A stretch of 64,000 nt of DNA. It comes from Enterobacter asburiae (GTDB taxonomy: Bacteria; Pseudomonadota; Gammaproteobacteria; Enterobacterales; Enterobacteriaceae). Positions within the stretch are counted from its first letter, which is position 1. Every line of letters starts with the position of its first letter. Of the stretch, positions 27,840 through 36,637 are shown piece after piece. The notes beneath the pieces were generated by a model. The model did not search any database and had not been told where the DNA came from. It was given only the letters and a program-made list of their open reading frames with translations. Where the stretch lies: contig NZ_CP102247.1 of the NCBI RefSeq assembly GCF_024599655.1, forward strand, positions 62,001-126,000, in the 5' to 3' direction. The translations under genes were made by a program, and so were the position numbers.

Positions 27840-28335
27840 ATTAAGTAGCGAAAAGGTGAATAAATGTTTAAATATTTTTCCCCACCGCTATTTTTTAACT
27901 TTCGCTGAAAGCGTCAACCTTCGACCAAAACTGCAAACAGCGCGAAAACGTTGACGATAAAGCGTGCACGAGATCACAAAACACACATTTGCGATAAGGT
28001 TGTCTTTATCAAAGACGCAAATCGCAGAAATTTATCTTTATGAAATTAAACGCAAAACGTCGTAACTATTTTCAAAACAGCCCAGTACACAATAAAAACC
28101 TTTTATTGACATTCTTAATAAATAATTAACATTGCGTTCTGGTTACTGCCTTCCACTTTTAGCAGCCTTATATTTTCACAGATGACTATCTTCTTGGTGA
28201 ATAATAGGCGCTACGTTAACCGGAAGAAAAACCTTAGTGAAAAAGAGGTTAAATGCTCACCGGTAAATCCCCGGTAGTTGTGCTGTTTTTTAACATGCTA
28301 AGAACAGCACAAATTCCACATTTTTTATTAATTTT
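27840..28335. other. Long AT-rich non-coding gap between rsmG and the atp promoter
   Basis: About 495 bases without a supported gene. The longest small frame on the plus strand (about 28040, 29 codons) has no ribosome site and no recognisable product. Two inverted repeats lie near its right end: ACCGG/CCGGT at 28259-28275 and GTGCTGTT/AACAGCAC at 28280-28310, the latter extendable to 11 pairs with one wobble. The interval is also long in E. coli. Confidence 0.6.
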
Positions 28336-28959
28336 TTAAAAATTGTTTGGCTTAATTATCACCAGATGACGTTCCCCATCGAGCTGAGGAATGTTTAATT
28401 TCTCGATGGATTCAACAGCAAATCCGTCCGGAAGCTGTTCAATCTCATCGCCTGGCAACTGCCCTTTCAGCGCATAGAAGCGGCCATTTTCTGCAGGCAA
28501 GTGCTTACACCAGCTCACCATATCGTTGAGCGACGCAAAAGCACGGCTGATAACCCCGTCAAACGGCGGCTCCGCTGGGAACTCCTCTACCCTGCTCTGC
28601 ACGGGTGTGATGTTCTCCAGCTTCAGCTCATGCTGTACCTGACGTAAAAAGCGCACGCGCTTGCCGAGGCTGTCCAGCAGGGTGAAGTGGCTCTCAGGGC
28701 GAACAATCGACAGCGGAACGCCCGGTAAACCAGGTCCTGTCCCCACGTCGATGAAACGCTCACCTTTCAGCCAGGGGGCAACTACAATGCTATCGAGAAT
28801 ATGGCGTACCAGCATCTCGTTGGGGTCACGTACTGAGGTCAGGTTGTACGCTTTGTTCCATTTGTTCAGCATATCGACATAGGCCACCAGCTGATTTTTC
28901 TGGTGATCGGTGAGCGAAATACCTGCCTGATCCAGCAGACGAGAGAGTTTGTTGAGCAC
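28336..28959 (-). CDS. rsmG: 16S rRNA 7-methylguanosine methyltransferase RsmG
   Basis: SAM-dependent enzyme (GidB) that methylates G527 of 16S rRNA; its loss gives low-level streptomycin resistance. It is 207 residues with the SAM loop DVGTGPGLPGVPL (about 70-82) and DSLGKRVRFL. It lies downstream of mnmG on the same strand, with a 107-base gap containing a REP pair. Confidence 0.97.
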   Translation of the reverse strand: MLNKLSRLLDQAGISLTDHQKNQLVAYVDMLNKWNKAYNLTSVRDPNEMLVRHILDSIVVAPWLKGERFIDVGTGPGLPGVPLSIVRPESHFTLLDSLGKRVRFLRQVQHELKLENITPVQSRVEEFPAEPPFDGVISRAFASLNDMVSWCKHLPAENGRFYALKGQLPGDEIEQLPDGFAVESIEKLNIPQLDGERHLVIIKPNNF

Positions 28960-28985
28960 GGTGAATACCTGTTTAGCGATTTTTC

Positions 28986-29052
28986 GCCCGGTGGCGCTGC
29001 CGCTTACCGGGCCTACGAATAAGTAGGGCGGGTAAGCGAAGCGCCACCCGCC
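28986..29052. repeat. REP palindrome pair between mnmG and rsmG
   Basis: GCCCGGTGGCGC...CTTACCGGGC (28986-29012) and GGCGGGTAAGCG...CCACCCGCC (29027-29052) lie head to head just after the mnmG stop codon, in the mnmG-rsmG transcript. Confidence 0.85.
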
Positions 29053-29066
29053 AAAAGCAATGTCAA

Positions 29067-30956
29067 TTACGCGCTGCGGCGCAACATACCTTGCTTTTTC
29101 AGCCAGACCAGCAGGATCGAAATCGCCGCAGGGGTAACCCCCGAGATGCGGGACGCCTGGCCGATCGACACCGGTTTGTGATCGTTTAGCTTGGCGATCA
29201 CTTCGTTAGAAAGGCCCGTCACCTGGCGGTAGTCCAGCATTTCCGGCAGTAGCGTGTTTTCGTTACGCTGCTGTTTTTCGATCTCATCCTGCTGACGCGC
29301 GATGTAACCTTCGTACTTCACCTGGATCTCAACCTGCTCTGCCGCTTCAGCATCTTCCAGTCCCGGCGCGAACGCGGTCAGTTTGACCAGGTTCTCGTAG
29401 GTGACTTCAGGACGGCGCAGCAGATCTTCCCCGCTGGCTTCACGCGACAGCGGCGCTGTTAAGTGAGCGTTTACTTCGGCAGCGGTTTCCGCCTGCGGAT
29501 TCACCCAGGTGGTTTTCAGGCGCTGGCGTTCCTGTTCAATGCGCTCCAGCTTCTCGTTAAAGCGCGCCCAGCGTTCGTCATCCACCAGACCCAGCTCGCG
29601 GCCCATTTCGGTCAGACGCAGGTCGGCGTTATCTTCGCGCAGCATCAGGCGATATTCCGCGCGAGAGGTAAACATACGGTACGGTTCTTTGGTACCCAGC
29701 GTGCAGAGATCGTCAACCAGCACGCCCAGATACGCCTGAGAACGGCCTGGCGCCCAGCCCTCTTTCTCAGCGGAGAAACGTGCGGCGTTCAGACCGGCAA
29801 GCAGACCCTGTGCAGCCGCTTCTTCGTAGCCGGTGGTGCCGTTAATCTGACCCGCGAAGAACAGACCGTGGATGAATTTGCTTTCCAGGGTTGGCTTCAG
29901 GTCACGCGGATCGAAGAAATCGTACTCAATAGCGTAGCCAGGGCGAACGATTTTCGCATTCTCCATCCCCTGCATTGAGCGAACAATTTGCATCTGCACA
30001 TCGAACGGCAGGCTGGTGGAGATGCCGTTCGGGTAAATTTCGTTTGAGGTCAGCCCTTCCGGCTCCAGGAAGATCTGGTGCTGGTTACGATCGGCAAAGC
30101 GCATCACTTTGTCTTCGATCGACGGACAGTAGCGTGGGCCGATCCCTTCGATCACGCCAGCATACATGGGGCTGCGATCGAGGTTATTGCGGATCACGTC
30201 ATGGGTTTTCTCGTTGGTATGCGTGATGTAGCACGGTACCTGCTGCGGATGTTGCGCCGCATTGCCCATGAACGAGAAGACAGGCATTGGGTTATCACCG
30301 TGCTGTTGCGCCAGCACGCTGAAATCAATGGTGCGCGCATCAATACGCGGCGGCGTACCGGTTTTCAGGCGGCTGACGCGCAGCGGCAGTTCACGCAGAC
30401 GACGAGACAGGGGAATAGACGGCGGATCGCCGGCACGGCCACCGCTGTAGTTATCCAGACCGATATGAATTTTACCGTCAAGGAATGTGCCCACGGTCAG
30501 CACCACGGCTTTCGCGCGGAACTTGAGACCCATCTGCGTCACGGCACCCACGACGCGATCGTTCTCAACGATAAGATCTTCTACAGCCTGCTGGAAGATC
30601 ATCAGGTTGGGCTGGTTCTCCAGCGCGGTGCGCACAGCCTGACGGTAAAGCACGCGGTCTGCCTGTGCACGGGTCGCACGCACAGCGGGACCTTTACTCG
30701 CGTTTAGTATCCTAAACTGGATGCCAGCCCGATCGATCGCTTTCGCCATCAGGCCGCCAAGTGCATCCACTTCTTTTACCAGGTGTCCTTTCCCAATGCC
30801 GCCAATCGCCGGATTACAGGACATTTGTCCCAGCGTGTCGATATTGTGTGTCAAAAGCAGGGTCTGCTGACCCATACGCGCTGCGGCCATTGCGGCCTCA
30901 GTGCCTGCATGACCCCCGCCAATGATGATGACGTCAAAAGGATCCTGATAAAACAT
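29067..30956 (-). CDS. mnmG: tRNA uridine 5-carboxymethylaminomethyl modification enzyme MnmG
   Basis: FAD-dependent partner of MnmE in wobble-uridine modification. It is 629 residues, equal to E. coli. The FAD-binding GGGHAGTEAAMAAARMG is near residues 13-29, and the GidA signatures GPRYCPSIEDKV and GQINGTTGYEEAAAQGL are present. Its transcription leads away from oriC, and in E. coli it influences initiation. Confidence 0.98.
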   Translation of the reverse strand: MFYQDPFDVIIIGGGHAGTEAAMAAARMGQQTLLLTHNIDTLGQMSCNPAIGGIGKGHLVKEVDALGGLMAKAIDRAGIQFRILNASKGPAVRATRAQADRVLYRQAVRTALENQPNLMIFQQAVEDLIVENDRVVGAVTQMGLKFRAKAVVLTVGTFLDGKIHIGLDNYSGGRAGDPPSIPLSRRLRELPLRVSRLKTGTPPRIDARTIDFSVLAQQHGDNPMPVFSFMGNAAQHPQQVPCYITHTNEKTHDVIRNNLDRSPMYAGVIEGIGPRYCPSIEDKVMRFADRNQHQIFLEPEGLTSNEIYPNGISTSLPFDVQMQIVRSMQGMENAKIVRPGYAIEYDFFDPRDLKPTLESKFIHGLFFAGQINGTTGYEEAAAQGLLAGLNAARFSAEKEGWAPGRSQAYLGVLVDDLCTLGTKEPYRMFTSRAEYRLMLREDNADLRLTEMGRELGLVDDERWARFNEKLERIEQERQRLKTTWVNPQAETAAEVNAHLTAPLSREASGEDLLRRPEVTYENLVKLTAFAPGLEDAEAAEQVEIQVKYEGYIARQQDEIEKQQRNENTLLPEMLDYRQVTGLSNEVIAKLNDHKPVSIGQASRISGVTPAAISILLVWLKKQGMLRRSA

Positions 30957-31045
30957 GGTGGTCTGCCTCGCGTAAAGCGGTATGAAAATGGATTGAAGCC
31001 CGGGCCGTGGATTCTACTCAACTTTAGTCTTTCGAGAAAGCATTG

Positions 31046-31314
31046 GGATCCTGGGCTATTAAAAAGAAGATCTTTTTATTTAGAGATCTGTTCTATTGTG
31101 ATCTCTTATTAGGATCGCGAACTTGTGTGGATAAGTCCGATCTCATAAAGAAGATCATGCGGTTAGAAAGGATCGTTTGCTGTGAATGATCGGTGATCCT
31201 GGACAGTATAAGCTGGGTTCAGATCGCGACTTTATGCACAGGTCAAAAACAACACAACAGTTGTTCTTTGGATAACTACGGGTTAATACGAGCTTTTAAC
31301 CAGAGTTATCCACA
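31046..31314. other. oriC: Chromosomal replication origin oriC
   Basis: E. coli-type origin between mnmG and mioC. The unwinding element at the left has three GATC-headed AT-rich 13-mers (from about 31047, 31070 and 31100). DnaA boxes: R1 TGTGGATAA 31126-31134, R5/M TGTGAATGA 31181-31189, R2 TTATGCACA 31232-31240, R3 TTTGGATAA 31267-31275, R4 TTATCCACA 31306-31314. Starts of R1-R2, R2-R3 and R3-R4 are 106, 35 and 39 bases apart. Eleven GATC sites fall in the stretch, for Dam and SeqA. R2 differs by one base from the TTATACACA I remember in E. coli. Confidence 0.97.
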
Positions 31315-31330
31315 TCTGTTCGCACGATCT

Positions 31331-31780
31331 TTAATCGTTTTTGAGTAAATTTTTCCATTCCGCGAGCCAGATCTCGGCTGGATCCTCCGGAATGTCATGA
31401 TCGAGGATGTTGATCTTGAGCGTTTCACCCAGCTGTTTTGCTCCGCAGGAGGTTACAGCGGCTTCAACTTTCTCTATTGCCCCACAAAAGGTGTCATATT
31501 CACGACTGCCGATCCCCACCGCGCCAAAACGGACGTTTGACAGGTCGGGCTGCTGTTCCAGCAGTTCGTCATATAAAGGTTGCAGGTTATCCGGCAGATC
31601 GCCCGCGCCGTGCGTGGAGGTGATCAGCAGCCAGACCCCGTCAGCCGGGAGATCTTCAAGCAACGGGCCGTGCAGGGTTTGTGTGGAAAAGCCCGCATCT
31701 TCCAGCTTTTCAGCCAGGTGTTCCGCTACGTATTCCGCACCACCAAGGGTGCTGCCGCTGATAAGGGTAATGTCCGCCAT
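31331..31780 (-). CDS. mioC: Flavodoxin-like protein MioC
   Basis: FMN-binding flavodoxin, 149 residues, needed for full biotin synthase activity in E. coli in vitro. FMN loop SGSTLGGAEYVAEHLAEKL (about 8-26), and TSTHGAGDLPDN and IGSREYDTFCGA complete the flavin site. It is transcribed into oriC, so its expression can affect origin topology. It begins 90 bases downstream of the asnC stop. Confidence 0.96.
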   Translation of the reverse strand: MADITLISGSTLGGAEYVAEHLAEKLEDAGFSTQTLHGPLLEDLPADGVWLLITSTHGAGDLPDNLQPLYDELLEQQPDLSNVRFGAVGIGSREYDTFCGAIEKVEAAVTSCGAKQLGETLKINILDHDIPEDPAEIWLAEWKNLLKND

Positions 31781-31840
31781 TGATCGCTCGCCCAGATAAA
31801 GAGACGGCCATTGTACGCTGTGAACGAGCTGGGATCTACC

Positions 31841-31849
31841 TGTGGAAAA
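31841..31849. promoter_or_regulatory. DnaA-box-like 9-mer upstream of mioC
   Basis: TGTGGAAAA (complement TTTTCCACA, one mismatch to the DnaA box) lies 61 bases upstream of the mioC start. In E. coli DnaA represses mioC through a box in this interval. The match here is weaker than those inside oriC. Confidence 0.45.
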
Positions 31850-31870
31850 TGTGGGAATGAATTTGCCCGA

Positions 31871-32329
31871 TCACGGGCGGATGGTACGCATGATCGGGTT
31901 TTGCAGGGAGATCAGTGTCTCGGTGGACTGAATTTCATCGATTGTTTGGATCTTGTTGATAAGTACCTGCTGGAGGGCGTCGATGGATCGGCACATGACC
32001 TTTATAAAGATGCTGTAGTGACCGGTGGTGTAATACGCCTCGGTGACCTCATCCAGCGCGTTCAGCCTCGCCAGGGCGGAAGGATAGTCTTTTGCGCTTT
32101 TAAGAATGATGCCGATGAAGCAGCAGACGTCGTAACCCAGATGTTTAGGACTGACGTCAATGCGTGCGCCGGTAATGATCCCCGCCTGTTTCATCTTCTC
32201 TACGCGAACATGAATGGTCCCCGGGCTGACGCCAAACTGTTTCGCCAGCTCGGCGTAGGCGGTACGGGCATTGGCCATTAAGGCCTCCAGGATGCCGCGG
32301 TCGAGATTGTCGATCTGATAATTTTCCAT
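31871..32329 (-). CDS. asnC: Transcriptional regulator AsnC
   Basis: Lrp/AsnC-family regulator, 152 residues, activating asnA when asparagine is scarce and repressing itself. The N-terminal helix-turn-helix includes AYAELAKQFGVSPGTIHVRVEK (about residues 24-45); the C-terminal RAM ligand domain contains VTEAYYTTGHYSIFIKV. Divergent from asnA across 151 bases that should contain its operators. Confidence 0.97.
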   Translation of the reverse strand: MENYQIDNLDRGILEALMANARTAYAELAKQFGVSPGTIHVRVEKMKQAGIITGARIDVSPKHLGYDVCCFIGIILKSAKDYPSALARLNALDEVTEAYYTTGHYSIFIKVMCRSIDALQQVLINKIQTIDEIQSTETLISLQNPIMRTIRP

Positions 32330-32480
32330 AGCTTTTTCTTATGAAGATTAATGATTCACTCTATTCTAGCGTTTAATTTTATCGAATCAAAAGTGAAGGT
32401 GGCTTTTTGTTGATGAGTTATTGAATGTGATGCCATTTCTGTTGCTTAATCAATATCAACAGGACGCAGGAGTATAAATA

Positions 32481-33473
32481 ATGAAAACCGCTTACATCGC
32501 AAAACAACGCCAGATCAGTTTCGTTAAATCCCATTTTTCCCGCCAGCTGGAAGATAAACTTGGGCTTATTGAAGTCCAGGCGCCAATTCTGAGCCGCGTG
32601 GGTGACGGGACCCAGGATAACTTGTCTGGATGCGAAAAAGCGGTACAGGTGAAAGTGAAAACACTGCCAGACGCCCAGTTCGAAGTGGTTCATTCCCTGG
32701 CGAAGTGGAAGCGTCAAACCCTGGGGCAACACGACTTCAGCGCGGGCGAAGGGCTCTACACGCACATGAAAGCCCTTCGCCCCGATGAAGACCGCCTCAC
32801 CCCAATTCACTCTGTCTATGTTGACCAGTGGGACTGGGAGCGCGTGATGGGTGACGGCGAGCGCCACGTCGGCACGCTGAAATCTACCGTTGAGGCGATC
32901 TACGCCGGGATCAAAGAAACCGAAGCGGCCGTGAGCAAAGAGTTTGGTCTGGCACCGTTCCTGCCGGATACGATCCACTTTGTTCACAGTCAGGAATTGC
33001 TGAGCCGCTTCCCGGGTCTGGATGCCAAAGGCCGTGAGCGTGCGATTGCCAAAGAGTTGGGCGCGGTATTTCTGATTGGGATCGGCGGCAAGCTGTCTGA
33101 TGGCAAACGCCACGACGTTCGCGCGCCGGATTATGATGACTGGAGCACTGCGGGTGAAGGCGAATTTGCCGGTCTGAACGGTGATATTCTGGTCTGGAAC
33201 CCGGTACTGGAAGACGCCTTCGAGCTTTCTTCTATGGGGATCCGCGTGGATGCTGACGCGCTGAAACGCCAGCTGGCGGTCACCGGTGATGAAGATCGTC
33301 TCAAACTCGAGTGGCACCAGGCGCTGCTGCGCGGTGAAATGCCTCAGACGATCGGCGGCGGTATCGGCCAGTCCCGTCTGACCATGCTGCTGCTTCAGTT
33401 GCCACATATCGGTCAGGTCCAGTGTGGCGTATGGCCGCAGCAGGTACGTGAAAGCGTCGGTTCTCTTCTTTAA
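32481..33473 (+). CDS. asnA: Aspartate--ammonia ligase (asparagine synthetase A)
   Basis: Ammonia-dependent asparagine synthetase, related in fold to class II aminoacyl-tRNA synthetases. The 330-residue product begins MKTAYIAKQRQISFVKSHF and contains the active-site stretch GEGLYTHMKALRPDED and, near the end, GGGIGQSRLTMLLLQLPHIG, the class II motif 3 equivalent. Its stop abuts the convergent viaA stop. Confidence 0.98.
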   Translation: MKTAYIAKQRQISFVKSHFSRQLEDKLGLIEVQAPILSRVGDGTQDNLSGCEKAVQVKVKTLPDAQFEVVHSLAKWKRQTLGQHDFSAGEGLYTHMKALRPDEDRLTPIHSVYVDQWDWERVMGDGERHVGTLKSTVEAIYAGIKETEAAVSKEFGLAPFLPDTIHFVHSQELLSRFPGLDAKGRERAIAKELGAVFLIGIGGKLSDGKRHDVRAPDYDDWSTAGEGEFAGLNGDILVWNPVLEDAFELSSMGIRVDADALKRQLAVTGDEDRLKLEWHQALLRGEMPQTIGGGIGQSRLTMLLLQLPHIGQVQCGVWPQQVRESVGSLL

Positions 33474-34925
33474 TTAACGCCGCCAGCGTCTGAGCAGGCG
33501 GCTACGCAGCCCGGTATCAAAGCGCCAGATATGATCGAAGATGCGCATGATGCCGGGTTTTCCATGTGCGGACATCGCCACCGCGTGAAAACGGTGCTGA
33601 TGCACCCGCTGTAATTCCTTCACCTTATTCACCACGTCATCCGGCAGCCGCTGGGCAATAAAATCGGAAATCACCACCGCGTCAGCGTCGTACCAGTCAC
33701 CGCCCTGCATACGCTCCACAATGCTGCGAAAGCAGCTGGCCAGATCCGTGCCGCCGCGAAAACGCTGGCTCAGGAAGCGGATTGCCTGCTCGATCCCCTG
33801 CTGGTTCGTCAGCTCATAGCCCACAACCTCGCTGGAGAACAACATGATGAAGCAGCGACGGCGATCGGCGAGCGCCACCCGCATCAGGGCCAGGCAGAAC
33901 GCCTTCGCGCACTGCTCGTTAAACCCGCCCATCGATCCGGACGTATCCACGCAAACAATGAATGGCCCGCGCGGCTGCTCATCAAAGTCCTGATGGACCA
34001 CCGGTCGTTGGCTGATTTTCTCGCGCCAGGCTTCGCCGTGCAGTCGGTAGGTGAGAAGCTGTTTTTCCACCAGTCGACGATAGAACTCATACTCCAGCTC
34101 GGTCATCCCCAGCGTGCTCAGCTCGGTCGGCAGCAGGCGCAAAATGTCATCGCTTTGCTGGAGTCCGTCGACCTGCTCCGGCACGGTAGCCGGTTCGCGC
34201 ACCAGGGTGCGGAAGGTTTCCATCGGGGCATCTTTCTTTGGGACCGACTTTGCCTCCCTTGAGCGGCCCAGCTGTTCTGCAAGCTTCATCAGTTCGGGCT
34301 GCTGCGTTAGAAAGTCGCCGTACTTCACGATCAGCTGGTAGTCACCGCGCTTCAGCTGCCCGGCGCTCATGTCCCACAGACGTCCGGCGGCGTTTTCATT
34401 TTCTACCAGCACCTCTTCAAGCTGGCCGCTCAGCGTCATACGCTCCTGAACTTCGCTGAGCAGCTGTTCACGCTCTTCATCCAGCAGCTGCTGGTTCAGC
34501 GTTGTGGCCTGAACGACCAGGCTTAGGCGCCAGCGCTGAAGGAACAGGGTATGCAACGCCGGGGTAAAGGTGGCGTTATCCGTGACCAGCGCCCGCGCCT
34601 GGCTGGCAAACGGAGAGTGGACTTTATCAAGCAGCGTAAGGGTTTGCGGCAGCTGGACGATAAACTGCGGTGTCGACAGCCGTTGGCACTGCTGATAGCT
34701 GGCGACTTCCTCCGTCAATTCAGGCGGGACTTCCGTCTCCTTAAACCGCTGGCGAAGGTTATCGCGCCAGCGCGGGAGATCGTCGGTCATCGCTTTTTTG
34801 AGCTTAGGAAACTTTTCGAAGAAGGCCGCCAGCTGCGGCGATGCCAGGAGGGTAATAACCACCTCCTCGATCAGACCTTCCTCACTGACCGCCAGCATGA
34901 CGTTGAGCGTGTCCAGCGTTAGCAT
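33474..34925 (-). CDS. viaA: VWA-domain protein ViaA, partner of RavA
   Basis: 483-residue protein with a C-terminal von Willebrand factor A domain; the MIDAS motif is FIVCVDTSGSMGGFNEQC (from about residue 321). ViaA stimulates the RavA MoxR ATPase and the pair has been linked to respiratory Fe-S enzymes and aminoglycoside sensitivity in E. coli. Its start overlaps the ravA stop by 7 bases, which indicates translational coupling. Confidence 0.96.
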   Translation of the reverse strand: MLTLDTLNVMLAVSEEGLIEEVVITLLASPQLAAFFEKFPKLKKAMTDDLPRWRDNLRQRFKETEVPPELTEEVASYQQCQRLSTPQFIVQLPQTLTLLDKVHSPFASQARALVTDNATFTPALHTLFLQRWRLSLVVQATTLNQQLLDEEREQLLSEVQERMTLSGQLEEVLVENENAAGRLWDMSAGQLKRGDYQLIVKYGDFLTQQPELMKLAEQLGRSREAKSVPKKDAPMETFRTLVREPATVPEQVDGLQQSDDILRLLPTELSTLGMTELEYEFYRRLVEKQLLTYRLHGEAWREKISQRPVVHQDFDEQPRGPFIVCVDTSGSMGGFNEQCAKAFCLALMRVALADRRRCFIMLFSSEVVGYELTNQQGIEQAIRFLSQRFRGGTDLASCFRSIVERMQGGDWYDADAVVISDFIAQRLPDDVVNKVKELQRVHQHRFHAVAMSAHGKPGIMRIFDHIWRFDTGLRSRLLRRWRR

Positions 34926-36415
34926 TGACGCGCCTGTTTGATCTGCGCGCTGACGTCCTGCAGGCTGGCTTCGATGCGACCTAACCAGTCGCTATGAATA
35001 AAGAGGCATTTTTGCTGCTCGCTGAAGCGGGTGTGCTGCTGGTGCCATTCGGTATCCAGCGCTTCCAGCTGCTGCTTGATCTCTTCCGGCACGCTATCGG
35101 AAGCGGCGCCCGGCAGCGCCAGACGCGATCCCTGCAGGCTGACGTCGCGGATCACCAGATGCTGGCTGCTGTCCACTTCCATCGTCAGCGGCTGGGCAAA
35201 ACCAATACCGTTAAGCTTGCCGCGGATCTCACCGCCCTTATCCAGCCACTGCGCCAGCGCTTCGCGCTCAATCGTAATGTGGACTACCTGCATGTCATGA
35301 AGTTTGAGCGGCTGCTGGAGCAGCAGCGTTAGCGTCGTACCAGTCAGATCGGCAGGAAGCTCGTAGTGCGGTTTGCGGGCGAACATGCCCCCCAGGCGGT
35401 TCACCTTCAGCGCGGTTTTATCACTTTGCTGCTGTTGAAGCTGGATGCGCCGCTGGGCAATCGCCCCCAGCTGGTTGAGCATCGCCTGCTGCCCCCAGGC
35501 GTGCCCGGTCATCAAAACGTCAAGCTGCTGCTGCATCAGGTTCATGCCTTCTGCATCATGCCAGAGGCAGTCTTTGAGCAGGATCAGGTCGATTGGCGCA
35601 ACGGCGTCACGCCCGCTGAACAGGGCGCTGGCCTGCAGCAGACGGATCGCTTTTTTCCAGCGGCGATCGGAAACATAGGGCGCAGAAGGGAGGAGATCGA
35701 GCTGCTGACGCAGCAGATAGATCAGCTCAAATACGGCGTCAGGCAGCTTGATTTTGCTGATATCCTGCTGCCACTGGTGATACTCCTCATCGGTGACCTG
35801 TAGCGAAGCAGACACCGGATTTTCGTTCTCATCCTGCTGGCTTATCAGCAGGGAGCGGAAATTGGATTTATCCTGCACTTTGTCCAGCCACAGGCGGATC
35901 AGCATACGGTCATACAGCGCTTCCAGACTGCTGTCGGCTTCAGGCAGTTCGTTAGAGGCGGCCACCAGCAGGCGCATCGGGATTTTCTCTTCGCTGGCGC
36001 CGTTACGGAACCGACGTTCGTTTATCGCCGTGAGCAGAGTGTTCAGAATAGCCGGTCCCGCTTTCCAGATCTCATCAAGAAAAACAATCTCAGCCTCAGG
36101 CAGATACCCCGCCGTCAAGCGCTCATAGCGCCCTTCATCTTTCAGCGCCTGAATGGAAAGCGGGCCAAAAACTTCTTCTGGGGTGGAAAAGCGGGTCATG
36201 AGATATTCGAAGGCGCGGGCGTTCTGAAAAGCAAATTTGAGCCTGCGGGCGATCAGGCTTTTGGCAATGCCCGGTGGTCCCAGCAAAAACACGCTTTCAC
36301 CGCTCAGCGCCGCCAGCAAACAGAGGCGAATGGCGTGGCTACGCTCGAAAAGGCCTTTCTCCAGCGCGCTGCTGAGGCGGGAAATTCTTTCTGCTAATAA
36401 ATGTGAGTGAGCCAT
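34919..36415 (-). CDS. ravA: MoxR-family AAA+ ATPase RavA
   Basis: Hexameric AAA+ ATPase that binds lysine decarboxylase LdcI and works with ViaA. From the ATG at 36415 (MAHSHLLAERISRLSSALE) it is 498 residues, the E. coli length; the upstream in-frame extension to 36451 is not supported. Walker A GPPGIAKSLIARR (about 47-59), Walker B IVFLDEIWKAGP and sensor 1 AASNELPEAD are intact. Divergent from kup. Confidence 0.96.
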   Translation of the reverse strand: MAHSHLLAERISRLSSALEKGLFERSHAIRLCLLAALSGESVFLLGPPGIAKSLIARRLKFAFQNARAFEYLMTRFSTPEEVFGPLSIQALKDEGRYERLTAGYLPEAEIVFLDEIWKAGPAILNTLLTAINERRFRNGASEEKIPMRLLVAASNELPEADSSLEALYDRMLIRLWLDKVQDKSNFRSLLISQQDENENPVSASLQVTDEEYHQWQQDISKIKLPDAVFELIYLLRQQLDLLPSAPYVSDRRWKKAIRLLQASALFSGRDAVAPIDLILLKDCLWHDAEGMNLMQQQLDVLMTGHAWGQQAMLNQLGAIAQRRIQLQQQQSDKTALKVNRLGGMFARKPHYELPADLTGTTLTLLLQQPLKLHDMQVVHITIEREALAQWLDKGGEIRGKLNGIGFAQPLTMEVDSSQHLVIRDVSLQGSRLALPGAASDSVPEEIKQQLEALDTEWHQQHTRFSEQQKCLFIHSDWLGRIEASLQDVSAQIKQARQC

Positions 36416-36558
36416 AATAGTTTTGCATCCTTTCGCCGTCGTGGCGGCCAATTGAAGCGAGTATAGACGTTTCAGTCAGGGCTGGTAATAGACTGAAGTG
36501 CGGCGCAATTTTCTTTGCGCTACATTAATGCGGTTGCATTTAGGGGTACGATTTTGCA

Positions 36559-36621
36559 ATGAATCGTGCATACTGTGCGCTTTTTGTGGGCCAAGGGACC
36601 AGGAACACATTTGTTATTTAA
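36559..36621 (+). CDS. Candidate 20-residue leader ORF upstream of kup
   Basis: ATG at 36559 opens a 20-codon frame (MNRAYCALFVGQGTRNTFVI) ending 16 bases before the kup ATG. GGGG lies 12 bases upstream of the start, a poor spacing. kup itself lacks an evident ribosome binding site, so coupling is conceivable. I do not recognise the peptide; it may be chance. Confidence 0.25.
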   Translation: MNRAYCALFVGQGTRNTFVI

Positions 36622-36637
36622 ACGAAAAGACTAGTCT

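Noticed and set aside
28040..28129. 29-codon frame on the plus strand in the rsmG-atpI gap
   Set aside because: No ribosome site and AT-rich random-looking product; more likely chance.
30957..31330. Reading the oriC interval as a missing gene
   Set aside because: The DnaA boxes, AT-rich 13-mers and GATC density explain the stretch fully.
32418..33407. 329-codon open frame opposite asnA
   Set aside because: Antisense shadow; asnA on the plus strand is full length and conserved.
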